Positions 1 through 8,957 of a stretch of 13,615 nucleotides of DNA are shown one piece after another. The notes under the pieces were generated by a model that saw nothing but the letters and a program-made list of their open reading frames with translations, searched no databases and was not told the DNA's origin. The stretch is from JBQTHP01 sp052389755 (lineage in GTDB: Bacteria > Pseudomonadota > Gammaproteobacteria > Steroidobacterales > Steroidobacteraceae). The stretch covers positions 1 to 13,615 of the forward strand of contig JBQTHP010000081.1 of assembly GCA_052389755.1 (NCBI GenBank). The letters run 5' to 3'. The translations under genes were made by a program, and so were the position numbers. Position 1 is the stretch's first letter; every line of letters begins with the position of its first letter.

Positions 1-21
1 GAGTCGAGGCTCGTAAAAGCG

Positions 22-1467
22 CTAGCGTGCGACGAGCGGCATCGTGACGTAGCCGACGGCAACGATCACCGCGACGGCGAGCAGGTCGACCCACACGCCC
101 GCGCGAATCATCTGTCGCAGGCTGATCCGACCGCTCGCGAAAACGATCGCGTTCGGCGGCGTGCCGACCGGCAGCATGAAGCCGGCCGATGCGGCCATCG
201 CCGCCGGCGCGACGAGCGCGAGCACCGCTGCGTCGGTGCCGGCGGCCAGGGCCGCGAGCACCGGCATGAAGGTCGCGGCCGTGGCGACGTTGCTGTTGAG
301 CTCGGTCCACAACACGAGAAGCAGCACTATCACGACCATCAGCCCGATCAGCGGCCAGTCGGCGAATATCCGCAGCGCGACCCCCATGGTGTCCGCGAGC
401 GTGCTCGCCTGAATCGCGGCGGCGAGCGCGAGTCCGCCGCCGAACAGCACGAGAACGTCCCACGGCACGCGCCGCAGGTCCTCACCGACGATGAGCGCCC
501 CGCCCGTCCCGCCCGCCGGCGTGACGAACATTGCGAGTCCGGCGGCGATGGCGATCGCCGTGTCGGAAAGACCATCGAGACCCGGGAGAAGATTCAGAAG
601 CGGTCGAACGATCCACAGTGCTGCCGTGAGCAAGGCGACCAGGCCGACGCGTTTCTCGGCGCTCGACATCGGCCCGAGCGCGCGCAGTGCCTCGCGCACT
701 TCGGCCTTCGCGTCGCCACGAGCGGGAATTTCGAACGGCATCGCGACACGAACCAGTACCCACCACGCGAGCGGCAGCAGCAGCGCGACCGTCGGCAGAC
801 CGAACACGAGCCAGTCGACGAAGGACAGGTCGAAGCCGTAGTTCCTGGCCATGAACCCTTGCACGAGCGCGTTGGTCGGTGTGCCCACGAGAGTGCCGAG
901 TCCGCCGATCGTCGCGGCATACGCGACGCAGACGATGAGCGCCGCGACGAAGTTACGACGATCGGCATCGATCGGCTCGCCCGGAGGCGCGACGAGCGCC
1001 GCGATCGAAGCGGCCACCGGAAGCATCATGAGGGTGGTGGACGTGTTCGAGACCCACATGCTCACGAACGCCGTCGCGATCATCATGCCGAGCACGAGCG
1101 AGCGCGGTTCACTGCCGATGCGCGCGACGATGCTGTACGCGATTCGCCGGTGAAGATTCCAGCGCTCCATCCCGAGGCCGATGAGAAAACCGCCGAGGAT
1201 CAGGAACACCGAGCTGTTGGCGTATTCCGTGAGAATGCGCGCCCGGTCGGGCAGATCGAGCAGAGGAACGATCGCCAGCGGCAGAAGCGCGGTAGCCGCG
1301 AGCGGCAGCGCCTCGCCGGCCCACCAGATCGCCATCCAGGCCGCCAGGCCGAGCACCGGCCACGATGCGCCGGCGAAGGCTGCGGGTGGCGGCACGAGAA
1401 TCGTCGCGAGGAACACCGCCGGACCGGCGAGCAGCGGCAGCCGCCGCCAGGCCGGGCGCGCGGACAT
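22..1467 (-). CDS. DASS/SLC13-family anion:Na+ symporter (dicarboxylate-type)
   Basis: A 481-residue polytopic inner-membrane protein of the divalent anion:sodium symporter family, expected to import di/tricarboxylates or sulfate with sodium; the substrate cannot be read from sequence. Seen: many hydrophobic segments, and an internal duplication of the family's signature sites. The first half has the SNT motif (140-142) and a GTPTNA loop (195-200). The second half has TELNSNVAT (388-396), where the second SNT reads SNV, and GTPPNA (435-440). An Na+-site/substrate-loop pair in each half is typical of the family, as is the length. I start at ATG 1467 because it overlaps the TGA of the upstream transpeptidase as TGATG; a longer frame exists to 1833 but lies inside that gene and is compositionally unlike a transporter. 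Translation is probably coupled to the upstream gene. The stop is TAG at 22-24. Confident in the family, not in the substrate. Confidence 0.93.
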   Translation of the reverse strand: MSARPAWRRLPLLAGPAVFLATILVPPPAAFAGASWPVLGLAAWMAIWWAGEALPLAATALLPLAIVPLLDLPDRARILTEYANSSVFLILGGFLIGLGMERWNLHRRIAYSIVARIGSEPRSLVLGMMIATAFVSMWVSNTSTTLMMLPVAASIAALVAPPGEPIDADRRNFVAALIVCVAYAATIGGLGTLVGTPTNALVQGFMARNYGFDLSFVDWLVFGLPTVALLLPLAWWVLVRVAMPFEIPARGDAKAEVREALRALGPMSSAEKRVGLVALLTAALWIVRPLLNLLPGLDGLSDTAIAIAAGLAMFVTPAGGTGGALIVGEDLRRVPWDVLVLFGGGLALAAAIQASTLADTMGVALRIFADWPLIGLMVVIVLLLVLWTELNSNVATAATFMPVLAALAAGTDAAVLALVAPAAMAASAGFMLPVGTPPNAIVFASGRISLRQMIRAGVWVDLLAVAVIVAVGYVTMPLVAR

Positions 1468-2459
1468 CAGCGCTGGTTCTGTACGGTCGGGGCGGCCGGC
1501 TGCGGCTCTGCGAGGGGATCGGCCGTCGGATCGGGGAACGCTTCGACCCCGACCACGGCCGGCATACCTCGGGCGGTGCGCAGCGTTTCGAGCGCGAGAT
1601 CCCAGTGAATCGCGGCCGTCGTCTCGCCGAGCACGGTGTCGAGCCGCTGGGCGAATGCATCGACGTCCGGCTCGTAGCTTTGTCCCTGTGCGTCGACCGG
1701 CGGATGTGCCTCGAGCAGCAGCTCGCCCTCGACGTACGCGATCTTCACCGGCTCGTTGACGAGCGTCACCTTGGTGCCCACGGGCACGAGCGGGAACAGC
1801 GCGGCGATATCCTCCGGATACATGCGGATGCAACCGTGAGTGACCGCCATACCGACCGCGAGCGGGTTGTTGGTGCCGTGGATCAGATAAGCGCCCGGTG
1901 TGATGTCGAGCCGCATCGCGTAATCGCCGAGCGGGTTATCCGGGCCGGATTTCACGACGGCCGGCAGCGGATCGCCGCGCTCCGCGTGCTCCTTGCGCAC
2001 CGATTCCGGCGGACGCCAGGACGGATTTCTCTGCTTGCAGACGATCTTCGTTTCGCCGATCGGAGTGCGCCAATCCATCTTGCCGATGCTCACGGGGTAC
2101 GTGTAGACGACCGGCTTTTCGCCCGCGCGCGGCGTCGGAAAGTAATAGAGCCGGTGTTCGGGAAGGTTGACGACGATGCCTTCGCGCGGTCCCGGCGGCA
2201 GGATGCGACGTCCCGGCAACACGATTTCCGAGCCCACTCCCGGGAGCCACGGATCGAGGCCCGGATTCGCGCGATTGATCTCCTCGTAGCCGAGGCTGTA
2301 CCGGCGCGCGATGTCGACGAGCGTGTCTTCATGGCTCGCCTGAATGCGGTCGATGCTGCCGAACACTTCCGGCTGGTCGGCAAGGAGCTCGTAGACGGTC
2401 GCGGACGCAGGCGCCGCACCGAGTGTGGCCGCGAGGCCCAGGATCAAGCTTCGGTTCAT
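1467..2459 (-). CDS. LysM-containing L,D-transpeptidase (YkuD/ErfK-YbiS type)
   Basis: A 330-residue secreted enzyme that by family forms 3-3 peptidoglycan cross-links or attaches proteins to meso-diaminopimelate through a cysteine acyl-enzyme in the periplasm. Seen: a signal peptide (MNR, hydrophobic 4-17, probable cleavage after ASA at 18-20); a LysM-like segment at about 40-82 (DTLVDIARRY, EINRANPGL, G..IVLPG); then a YkuD domain at about 94-236. It contains HGTNNP with His194 and the catalytic signature VTHGCIRM with His208 and Cys210. The tail after 245 is a Pro/Ala/Glu-rich extension. I prefer ATG 2459; an in-frame TTG at 2468 would add three residues. No strong Shine-Dalgarno is visible (AAGA only). 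Its TGA overlaps the start of the symporter gene by one base, so the two are probably one transcript. It is divergent from the BON lipoprotein gene. Active-site residues are complete. Confidence 0.94.
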   Translation of the reverse strand: MNRSLILGLAATLGAAPASATVYELLADQPEVFGSIDRIQASHEDTLVDIARRYSLGYEEINRANPGLDPWLPGVGSEIVLPGRRILPPGPREGIVVNLPEHRLYYFPTPRAGEKPVVYTYPVSIGKMDWRTPIGETKIVCKQRNPSWRPPESVRKEHAERGDPLPAVVKSGPDNPLGDYAMRLDITPGAYLIHGTNNPLAVGMAVTHGCIRMYPEDIAALFPLVPVGTKVTLVNEPVKIAYVEGELLLEAHPPVDAQGQSYEPDVDAFAQRLDTVLGETTAAIHWDLALETLRTARGMPAVVGVEAFPDPTADPLAEPQPAAPTVQNQR

Positions 2460-2551
2460 TCGCGCCAATCTTAACGGTGTCGCACGGCGGATACAGCAGG
2501 CGCGCGCAGGAATCCAGTTTGCTTGTCCTGCGCTTCAGGATACCGCCCCCC

Positions 2552-2559
2552 AGAAGGAG
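2552..2559 (+). promoter_or_regulatory. Strong ribosome-binding site that fixes the BON-lipoprotein start
   Basis: AGAAGGAG lies nine bases before the ATG at 2569. It favours that ATG over in-frame upstream starts (to 2425), which would place a non-hydrophobic leader in front of an otherwise good lipoprotein signal. Confidence 0.8.
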
Positions 2560-2568
2560 CTTCCATTC

Positions 2569-2961
2569 ATGCGCAAGACCATCCTACTTGCCGTCCTCGC
2601 GACGGCTGCCATGTTTTTCGCAACCGGCTGCAACGTGATGCGCGGCGACCAGGAGCCGAGCGAATACGTCGACGATGCGGCGCTGACGGCGCGCGTGAAG
2701 GCTGCGCTGCTCGACGATGAGCAGGTCTCCGGCACGCGATTCGACGTCAACGTGTTCCAGGGCAAGGTAACGCTGTCGGGCGTCACGGACGATCCCGCCG
2801 AAGCGCGGCGCGCCGAGGAGATCGCGCGCCGTGTGGAAGGCGTAAAGAGCGTCGAGAGCACGATCCGGATCGCGCAGGCCGACACGGATTCGGCGTCGAC
2901 GTCGCCCGACTCGACAGCTATGCCGCCGAAGGAGAGCACGACGACCCCGGAGTCGACGTAA
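2569..2961 (+). CDS. Small BON-domain lipoprotein
   Basis: A 130-residue predicted periplasmic lipoprotein. Seen: a charged then hydrophobic N-terminus (MRKTILLAVLATAAMFFATG) ending at Cys21, a plausible although non-classical lipobox (ATG-C); one BON domain at about 35-103 with the typical ALTARVKAALL helix, GKVTLSG strand turn, AEEIARRVEGV helix and V.S.I final strand; and a Ser/Thr/Asp/Pro-rich tail of 27 residues. BON domains (OsmY, DolP/YraP families) are thought to bind phospholipid or envelope surfaces and often act in outer-membrane integrity or osmotic stress. The single domain and acidic low-complexity tail mean this is not a clear OsmY or DolP orthologue. It stands alone, divergent from the L,D-transpeptidase across a 109-base gap, so a shared envelope-stress regulator is possible but not shown. 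The 3' side carries a strong hairpin. Confidence 0.88.
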   Translation: MRKTILLAVLATAAMFFATGCNVMRGDQEPSEYVDDAALTARVKAALLDDEQVSGTRFDVNVFQGKVTLSGVTDDPAEARRAEEIARRVEGVKSVESTIRIAQADTDSASTSPDSTAMPPKESTTTPEST

Positions 2962-2987
2962 TCTTCACTGCTTTCGGCAGCTACGGA

Positions 2988-3023
2988 GAACGGCGCGCGC
3001 TTCGTCAGGGTCGCGCGCCGTTC
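2988..3023. terminator. Hairpin between convergent genes, candidate bidirectional terminator
   Basis: GAACGGCGCGCG (2988-2999) and CGCGCGCCGTTC (3012-3023) form a perfect 12-bp stem with a 12-base loop. It starts 26 bases after the BON gene stop on the plus strand and contains the last codons and TGA (3005-3007) of fadB on the minus strand. The plus side is followed by GTTTGGG, a poor U tract, and the minus side has no U tract, so it may act as a transcript end-stabiliser or a weak terminator rather than a classical intrinsic terminator. Confidence 0.6.
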
Positions 3024-5187
3024 GTTTGGGAGCTGTAAAAATCTTGGCCCGCGTCCGCGCGCTCAGCGAGCCAGCGAGACGGCCTGAACCGTGCCCCGTA
3101 GAGCTTCGTCATCCGCTTGCATTCATCGACGAAGGTGCGAACACCCAGCGTATCGATGAATGAGAGCGTGCCTCCCGTGTAGGCCGGAAACCCCCAGCCG
3201 AGGATCGAGCCGAGATCTCCGTCGGCTGGCTGCGTGAGCACGCCTTCTTCGAAGCACCGCGCCGTTTCGAGCGCCTGCCGATAGAGCAGGCGTTTCTTCA
3301 CTTCCTCGACCCGCGGCTGATCCGCGCGCCGCGGAAAGAGTTGCTCAAGGCCGGCCCAGAGGAACTTCCGGCCGTCCGCTGGATAGTCGTAGAAGCCTCC
3401 GCCGAACCGGCGTCCCGGACGCTTCACGTCCTCGCACATGATGCGCACGACGTCATAGCCCGCCGGCTTTTTGTACTTCGCGCCGAGATCCTGTTCTTCC
3501 TGCTTCATGACTTTCCACTGCAGGTCGATCGTCACTTCGTCCGAGACGGCAAGCGGCCCGACCGGCATCCCGGCCATCCTGGCCGCGTTCTCGATGAGCG
3601 CCGGCGCGATGCCGTCCTGCAGCATTGCCATGCCTTCCTGGGTAAACGTGCCGAAGCAGCGGCTCGTGTAAAAGCCGCGTCCGTCGTTCACGACGATGGG
3701 CGTCTTCTTCAGCTGCCCGACGTAGTCGAGCGCGCGAGCGATCGTCTCCTCACTCGTCTTTTTGCCGACGATGATCTCGACGAGCGGCATCTTCTCGACC
3801 GGCGAGAAGAAATGAACGCCGATGAACTGCTTCGGCCGCTTCGAGGCCTGTGCGAGACCGGTGATGGGCAGCGTCGAGGTATTGCTCGCAAACGTCGCCG
3901 CCTTCGGCATGACGTCTTCCGCCTTCCGAGTGACGTCCGCCTTGATCGCGCGGTTCTCGAACACTGCTTCGATCACGAGGTCGCAGCCCGCAAGATCGGT
4001 GTAGTCGGTCGTCGCCTTGATGCGCGCGAGCGTAGCGTCCACGCCTGCCTGCGTCGCGCGGCCCCGCTCGATCTCCTTGCGCAGCAGGCTCGCCGAGTAG
4101 CTCTTGCCCTTCTCCGCAAGCTCGAGAGTCGAATCGAGAAGCACGACGTCCATGCCGGCGCGTGCCGAGACGTACGCGATCCCGGCGCCCATCATGCCGG
4201 CGCCGAGGAGGCCGAGCTTCTTCACTTCCGACTTCGGCACGCCCGCGGGGCGGCGCGCGAGCTTGTCGGCCAGACCCCTGTTCACGAACATCGTGCGCAT
4301 CAGGTTGCGCGCGACCGGACCTGCGAGCAGCTGACCGAAATACTTCGACTCGATCCGCAGCCCAAGATCGATCGGCACCTGCGTGCCTTCGAACACACAC
4401 GAGAGGATCGCGATCGGCGCCGGGTAGTTGTGCTGGGTCGTCTTCGCAGTGAGCGACGTACCGGTCATGAACGCGAGATTCGCGCCCGGGCTCAGGATGC
4501 CCGTGCCACCCGGGATCCGGAACCCCTTTCTGTCCCAGGGCGCCTGGGCATCGGGGGAGCCGGCGAGCCAGCGGCGCGCGGCCTCGATCACCTGATCAGC
4601 GGGTGCGAGCTCGTGCACGACGCCGAGCTTCAGCGCGTCCTGCGGTTTCACATGAGTGCCCTGAGCGAGGAGCGGCAAGGATTTCTCGACGCCGATGAGC
4701 CGGGGCAGGCGCTGCGTGCCACCGGCGCCGGGCAGCAGACCAACGGTGACTTCAGGGGTGCCGACGACCGCCTTCGGATGATCGGCAAGCACGCGATAGT
4801 GACACGCGAGCGCGAGCTCCAGCCCACCGCCGAGCGCAAGGCCGTTGATCGCCGCGGCGACGGGCTTGCCGCAGGTCTCGAGGCGGCGGTAGATGGCAGA
4901 CAGCGCCTGCGACCACTGCGCGCCCTGCGCCGCGGTGATGCCGCGGTCGTAGGCCGTTGCGAGATCCTTGAGATCGGCGCCGGCGAGGAACGAGTTGCTC
5001 TTACCCGAGGTGATGACCGCGCCCCGAACTTCCGCGCTCTTCGTGATACGCTCGATCGCCGCGGCGAGGTCCGCCTGAAACTCCGGCGTCACCACGTTCA
5101 TGGAACGATCGGGGACGTCGATGGTGAGAACCGCGATGCCATCGGCACCGACCGCGAGCTGCAGAGTCGTCATGGCCCGAGCGTCCA

Positions 5188-5188
<1 letters not shown>
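3005..5188 (-). CDS. fadB: FadB-type enoyl-CoA hydratase / 3-hydroxyacyl-CoA dehydrogenase
   Basis: The bifunctional alpha subunit of the fatty-acid beta-oxidation complex: hydrates 2-enoyl-CoA, then oxidises L-3-hydroxyacyl-CoA with NAD+. Seen in 727 residues: an N-terminal crotonase domain (about 10-200) with the oxyanion-hole segment FLAGADL (67-73) and both catalytic glutamates, Glu124 in GGGLE and Glu146 in GTPEVTVGLLPG; a linker; an NAD-binding fold starting with GAGMMG (329-334); the dehydrogenase catalytic His459 in GVHFFSPVEK; and C-terminal dehydrogenase domains (GRGFYTSR, 503-510). Length matches FadB/FadJ. The start at ATG 5188 overlaps the fadA TGA as TGATG; an in-frame ATG at 5173 (MTTLQ) is an equally sensible alternative, and neither has a strong Shine-Dalgarno. 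The symbol reflects the family; FadJ or a substrate-specialised paralogue is not excluded. The stop lies inside a hairpin. Confidence 0.94.
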
Positions 5189-6396
<1,208 letters not shown>

Positions 6397-6411
6397 CGAA
6401 TCTCCTCGAAT

Positions 6412-7132
6412 CTAGAGGGCCCGCAGGCGTCCGTCGGTGAGCTTCGGCACGACGGCAAACAGGCTCTTCCGCGCGCAGTACTCGACCTCGGCCATCGCGC
6501 CGCGCTCGCGCATGATGTTCCCGACACGCGACACAGCGAGACACTCGAGCGCAGCCACGTGATCGTGCAACAGGCTGGCAGCACGCGCCGCGTCGGTCAA
6601 CTCGGGCGCTGCCCGCGCGCGCGCGCAGATGAGCGACACGAGGTAGCCTGCGCCGTAGAAATCCTCGAGGTTGAAGTTGTCGACCGAGCCCGAGCACACG
6701 AGCAGCACGGTGGCATCCGCGTGGGCGGCCAGAAGATGCTCCGCCATCGCGCGGCCGTTCAGAAGCGCAGCCGCGTACACGTGCTCTGCGCTGCCGCACT
6801 TGTGAAGCGCGACCGTGCCGTTCGTCGTGGCATAGAAGAGTGTTCGCTCGCCGAGTGCCTGCCGGATCAGCGCGAGCGGGGGTGGGATCGACGAATCCTG
6901 AGAGCGTCTGCGTGCGAAGCTCACCGGAGAGAACATAGGAACCCGGCGATTCGCCGCGCGCGGCGGCAAGGCAGCTTTCGCGGTCCGTGGCCGGCACGAC
7001 GCTGCGTGCGCCGTGCGCCAGCGCGGCAGCGATCGACGACGTAGCGAACAGTACGTCGAGCACCACGACGACTTTTCCCGCGAGCCGCTCGCCGTCCAGC
7101 TCTTCCTTCTTGAGGAGGACATGAAGCTTCAT
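6412..7132 (-). pseudogene. ComB-like 2-phosphosulfolactate phosphatase family gene with a +1 frameshift
   Basis: Two overlapping frames together spell one full-length protein of the ComB family (2-phosphosulfolactate phosphatase in methanogens; role in most bacteria unclear). The first frame, from ATG 7132, gives the N-terminus: MKLHVLLKKEELDG, then VVVVLDVLFATSSIAAALAHGA (written in pieces: VVVVLDVLFATSS and IAAALAHGA) and SYVLSGELRTQTLSGF. The second frame, ending at TAG 6412, gives ALGERTLFYATTNGTVAL, LLVCSGSVDNF and FNLEDFYGAGYLVSL, the family's TTNGT and LED..GAG signatures. Crossing requires skipping one base near the C-rich stretch CCCACCCCC on the minus strand (plus 6878-6886). Removing one C reads GFVDPTPLALIRQALGERT and gives a 239-residue product of normal size. 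Both frames stay open throughout, so the lesion is a simple indel, an assembly error, or less likely programmed slippage. It heads the fadA-fadB transcript. Its RBS is weak (AGAAGGA, about 15 bases away). Confidence 0.8.
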
Positions 7133-7190
7133 CGAACGACTGCCGGGTCCTTCTGATACATTTCCCTGGAGTTTAGAGAGGCTCAGGCCG

Positions 7191-8213
7191 ATGGTCGATT
7201 ACCTGCACTATCTCGACATCGAGCCGCCGGCGAGCGGTGCCGCGATTGCGGTAGCTGAAGGAGTGCACTGGATCCGCATGCCGCTGCCGATGGATCTCGA
7301 TCACATCAACCTCTGGCTGATCGACCACGATGACGGGTACGTCCTCGTCGACACCGGCTTCGCGGCCGACGTGTGCCGCAAGGCGTGGCATTCCCTCGAG
7401 ACAGGCGCGCTCGACGCGCGACCGCTGAAGCTGATCTTCGTCACCCACGTGCATCCGGACCATGCCGGACTCGCAGCATGGCTGCAGGCGCGGCACGGGG
7501 CGCCGGTGTGGATGTCGCGGCCGACGCGCGAGCACATGCGCTTCTTCCTCGATCCGCTGAGCGGGCCCGCGATCGAGGCCGGCGTGCAGTTCTTTGCCGC
7601 GCACGGCGCCGCGGATATCGACGAGCTGCGCGAGGTCATCTCGGGCGGCCGTTACCGTGAGCTCGTGAGCGGATTGCCCGACGTCGCACGTTTTCCCGGG
7701 GACGAAGAGCGCATCGAATGGGGCGGCACATGCTGGCACCTGCTCGAATGTGCGGGCCACATCGAAGGCCACCTGTGCCTCCATGATCCGACCCGGAGTG
7801 TGCTCATCAGCGGTGATCAGGTGCTGCCGACGATCTCGTCGAACGTGAGTCTCACGCCGCGCAGCATCGATGTCGATCCGCTCGGCTCGTATCTCGCCTC
7901 GCTCCGACGTCTGTCGACCCTGCCCGCGGAAACGCTGGTGCTGCCCTCGCACGGGCGGCCGTTCTACGGCCTGCAGGCGCGCGCGGCGGACCTGATCGCG
8001 CATCACGAGAAGCACATGGCAACGCTCGTGGATGCGTGTCGTGAGCCACGCTCGGCGCAGGACGTGCTGCCGCTGCTCTTCAAGCGCTCGCTCCGCGGCC
8101 TGCAGCGCTTTCTCGCGCTCGGCGAAGCGATCGCACATCTCGAGCACCTGGCGATCCGCCAGCGGCTCGAGCGGCGTGTCACCGCAAGTGGCGTGCGGTT
8201 CCTCGCGGCCTAG
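7191..8213 (+). CDS. Metallo-beta-lactamase-fold hydrolase with C-terminal winged-helix-like domain (LACTB2-like)
   Basis: A 340-residue soluble metallohydrolase, probably binding two metals. Seen: the metal motif HVHPDH at 86-91, His190 in ECAGHIEGH, Asp209 in LISGDQVLP and His254 in LPSHGRPF, the usual ligand order for the fold. After about 265 comes an all-helical region (HHEKHMATLVD, then ALGEAIAHLEHLAIRQRL) resembling the beta-lactamase-associated winged-helix domain of LACTB2-like proteins. No signal peptide, so cytoplasmic. Homologues include glyoxalase-II-like thioesterases and RNases; the substrate cannot be assigned. The start ATG 7191 is backed by GAGAGG at 7176-7181, nine bases upstream. 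It is divergent from the ComB-like gene (58-base gap) and followed after 12 bases by the glycosylase gene, whose Shine-Dalgarno overlaps this gene's TAG; the two are likely co-transcribed. Confidence 0.9.
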   Translation: MVDYLHYLDIEPPASGAAIAVAEGVHWIRMPLPMDLDHINLWLIDHDDGYVLVDTGFAADVCRKAWHSLETGALDARPLKLIFVTHVHPDHAGLAAWLQARHGAPVWMSRPTREHMRFFLDPLSGPAIEAGVQFFAAHGAADIDELREVISGGRYRELVSGLPDVARFPGDEERIEWGGTCWHLLECAGHIEGHLCLHDPTRSVLISGDQVLPTISSNVSLTPRSIDVDPLGSYLASLRRLSTLPAETLVLPSHGRPFYGLQARAADLIAHHEKHMATLVDACREPRSAQDVLPLLFKRSLRGLQRFLALGEAIAHLEHLAIRQRLERRVTASGVRFLAA

Positions 8214-8216
8214 GAG
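8212..8216 (+). promoter_or_regulatory. Ribosome-binding site deciding the glycosylase start
   Basis: AGGAG overlaps the TAG of the upstream gene. It is only three bases before GTG 8220 but nine before in-frame GTG 8226, so the second GTG, giving MARKLSREFYAR, is the better start. Confidence 0.65.
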
Positions 8217-8225
8217 CCTGTGCTC

Positions 8226-8957
8226 GTGGCTCGCAAGCTGTCGCGCGAGTTTTATGCGCGTCGCACTCTGAGCGTCGCGCGCGAGCTGATCGGCCTGCAC
8301 CTCGTCCACCGGCACGGCGCGGTACGCCGCATCGGCCGGATCGTCGAGACGGAGGCGTATCAGGGACCGCACGATCTGGCCGCGCATTCCTCGCGCGGCT
8401 TGACGCCGCGGACGCGCGTCATGTATGGCCCGCCGGGTCACGCGTACGTCTATCTCATCTACGGGTTCTGGAATTGCCTGAACGTCGTGACGAGCGCGGA
8501 AGGCGCCCCGCACGCCGTGCTCCTGCGGGCGCTCGAGCCGATCGCGAACACGGATGGCACAACCTGGGGACCGGGCCTGCTCTGCCGTGCGCTGCACGTC
8601 GACCGCAGCCTGAACGGAGAGGACCTGTGCGGCGACGAGCTGTGGATCGAGAGGCCCACGGCTCGCAAAGCCGCTCGCGTCGTGCGCGCTACGCGCATCG
8701 GCGTCGACTACGCGGGCGACTGGGCCTCGCGTCCGTGGCGCTTCTACGATCGCGACTCGCCGTACGTGAGCACGCTGTCGTCCGCCGCTCGCCGGCGAGC
8801 CGGGATTGCGGCCTCGAGTGCCGCGCCGGCGAGCGCTTTGTCGACGCGCACGAGCCCGGGATCGCCCGCGTATTCCGAAACATCGAAGCCGCAGCGGCGC
8901 GCGAGGCGCACCATCGGTCGATTCTCCCGCAGGACATCGCCGCCCAGGCCCACATAG
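8226..8957 (+). CDS. AAG/MPG-type 3-methyladenine DNA glycosylase with unusual C-terminal tail
   Basis: A monofunctional base-excision-repair glycosylase of the eukaryotic AAG (MPG) fold, removing alkylated and deaminated purines. Seen in 243 residues: LSREFYARRTLSVARELIG at the N-terminus; IVETEAYQGPHDLAAHS, with Glu43 aligning to the catalytic Glu125 of human AAG and Tyr45 to intercalating Tyr127; TPRTRVMYGPPGHAYVYLIY; NCLNVVT; the late motif GPGLLCRALHV; and WRFYDRDSPYV near 171-181, where bacterial members normally end within a few residues. Instead about 60 further Ser/Arg/Pro/Ala-rich residues follow with no recognisable family match. They are antisense to the GNAT gene, with 214 bases shared. 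A TGA lies at 8767-8769 in the +1 frame, so a one-base indel could have removed the natural stop. GTG 8226 is chosen as start by Shine-Dalgarno spacing; GTG 8220 is possible. Core identity is secure, the true C-terminus is not. Confidence 0.9.
   Translation: MARKLSREFYARRTLSVARELIGLHLVHRHGAVRRIGRIVETEAYQGPHDLAAHSSRGLTPRTRVMYGPPGHAYVYLIYGFWNCLNVVTSAEGAPHAVLLRALEPIANTDGTTWGPGLLCRALHVDRSLNGEDLCGDELWIERPTARKAARVVRATRIGVDYAGDWASRPWRFYDRDSPYVSTLSSAARRRAGIAASSAAPASALSTRTSPGSPAYSETSKPQRRARRTIGRFSRRTSPPRPT

Noticed and set aside
1365..2474. A 369-codon plus-strand frame over the L,D-transpeptidase
   Set aside because: Antisense to a gene with an intact YkuD active site and signal peptide; the composition is that of a shadow.
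2460..2568. Possible divergent promoter between the L,D-transpeptidase and BON genes
   Set aside because: A promoter must exist here for BON, but I found no convincing -35/-10 pair for the housekeeping or envelope-stress sigma factors; TCCTG/CAGGA (2526-2540) is too small a repeat to call.
8211..8221. The 11-base sequence TAGGAGCCTGT at a stop codon, repeated at 11841-11851 at another stop codon
   Set aside because: Chance 11-base repeats are expected many times in 13.6 kb of biased sequence, and a TAG next to a GGAG is easily shared; no wider similarity surrounds the two copies.
7173..8597. A 474-codon minus-strand frame over the metallo-hydrolase and glycosylase genes
   Set aside because: Antisense to two genes with clear catalytic motifs; the translation has no recognisable domain.
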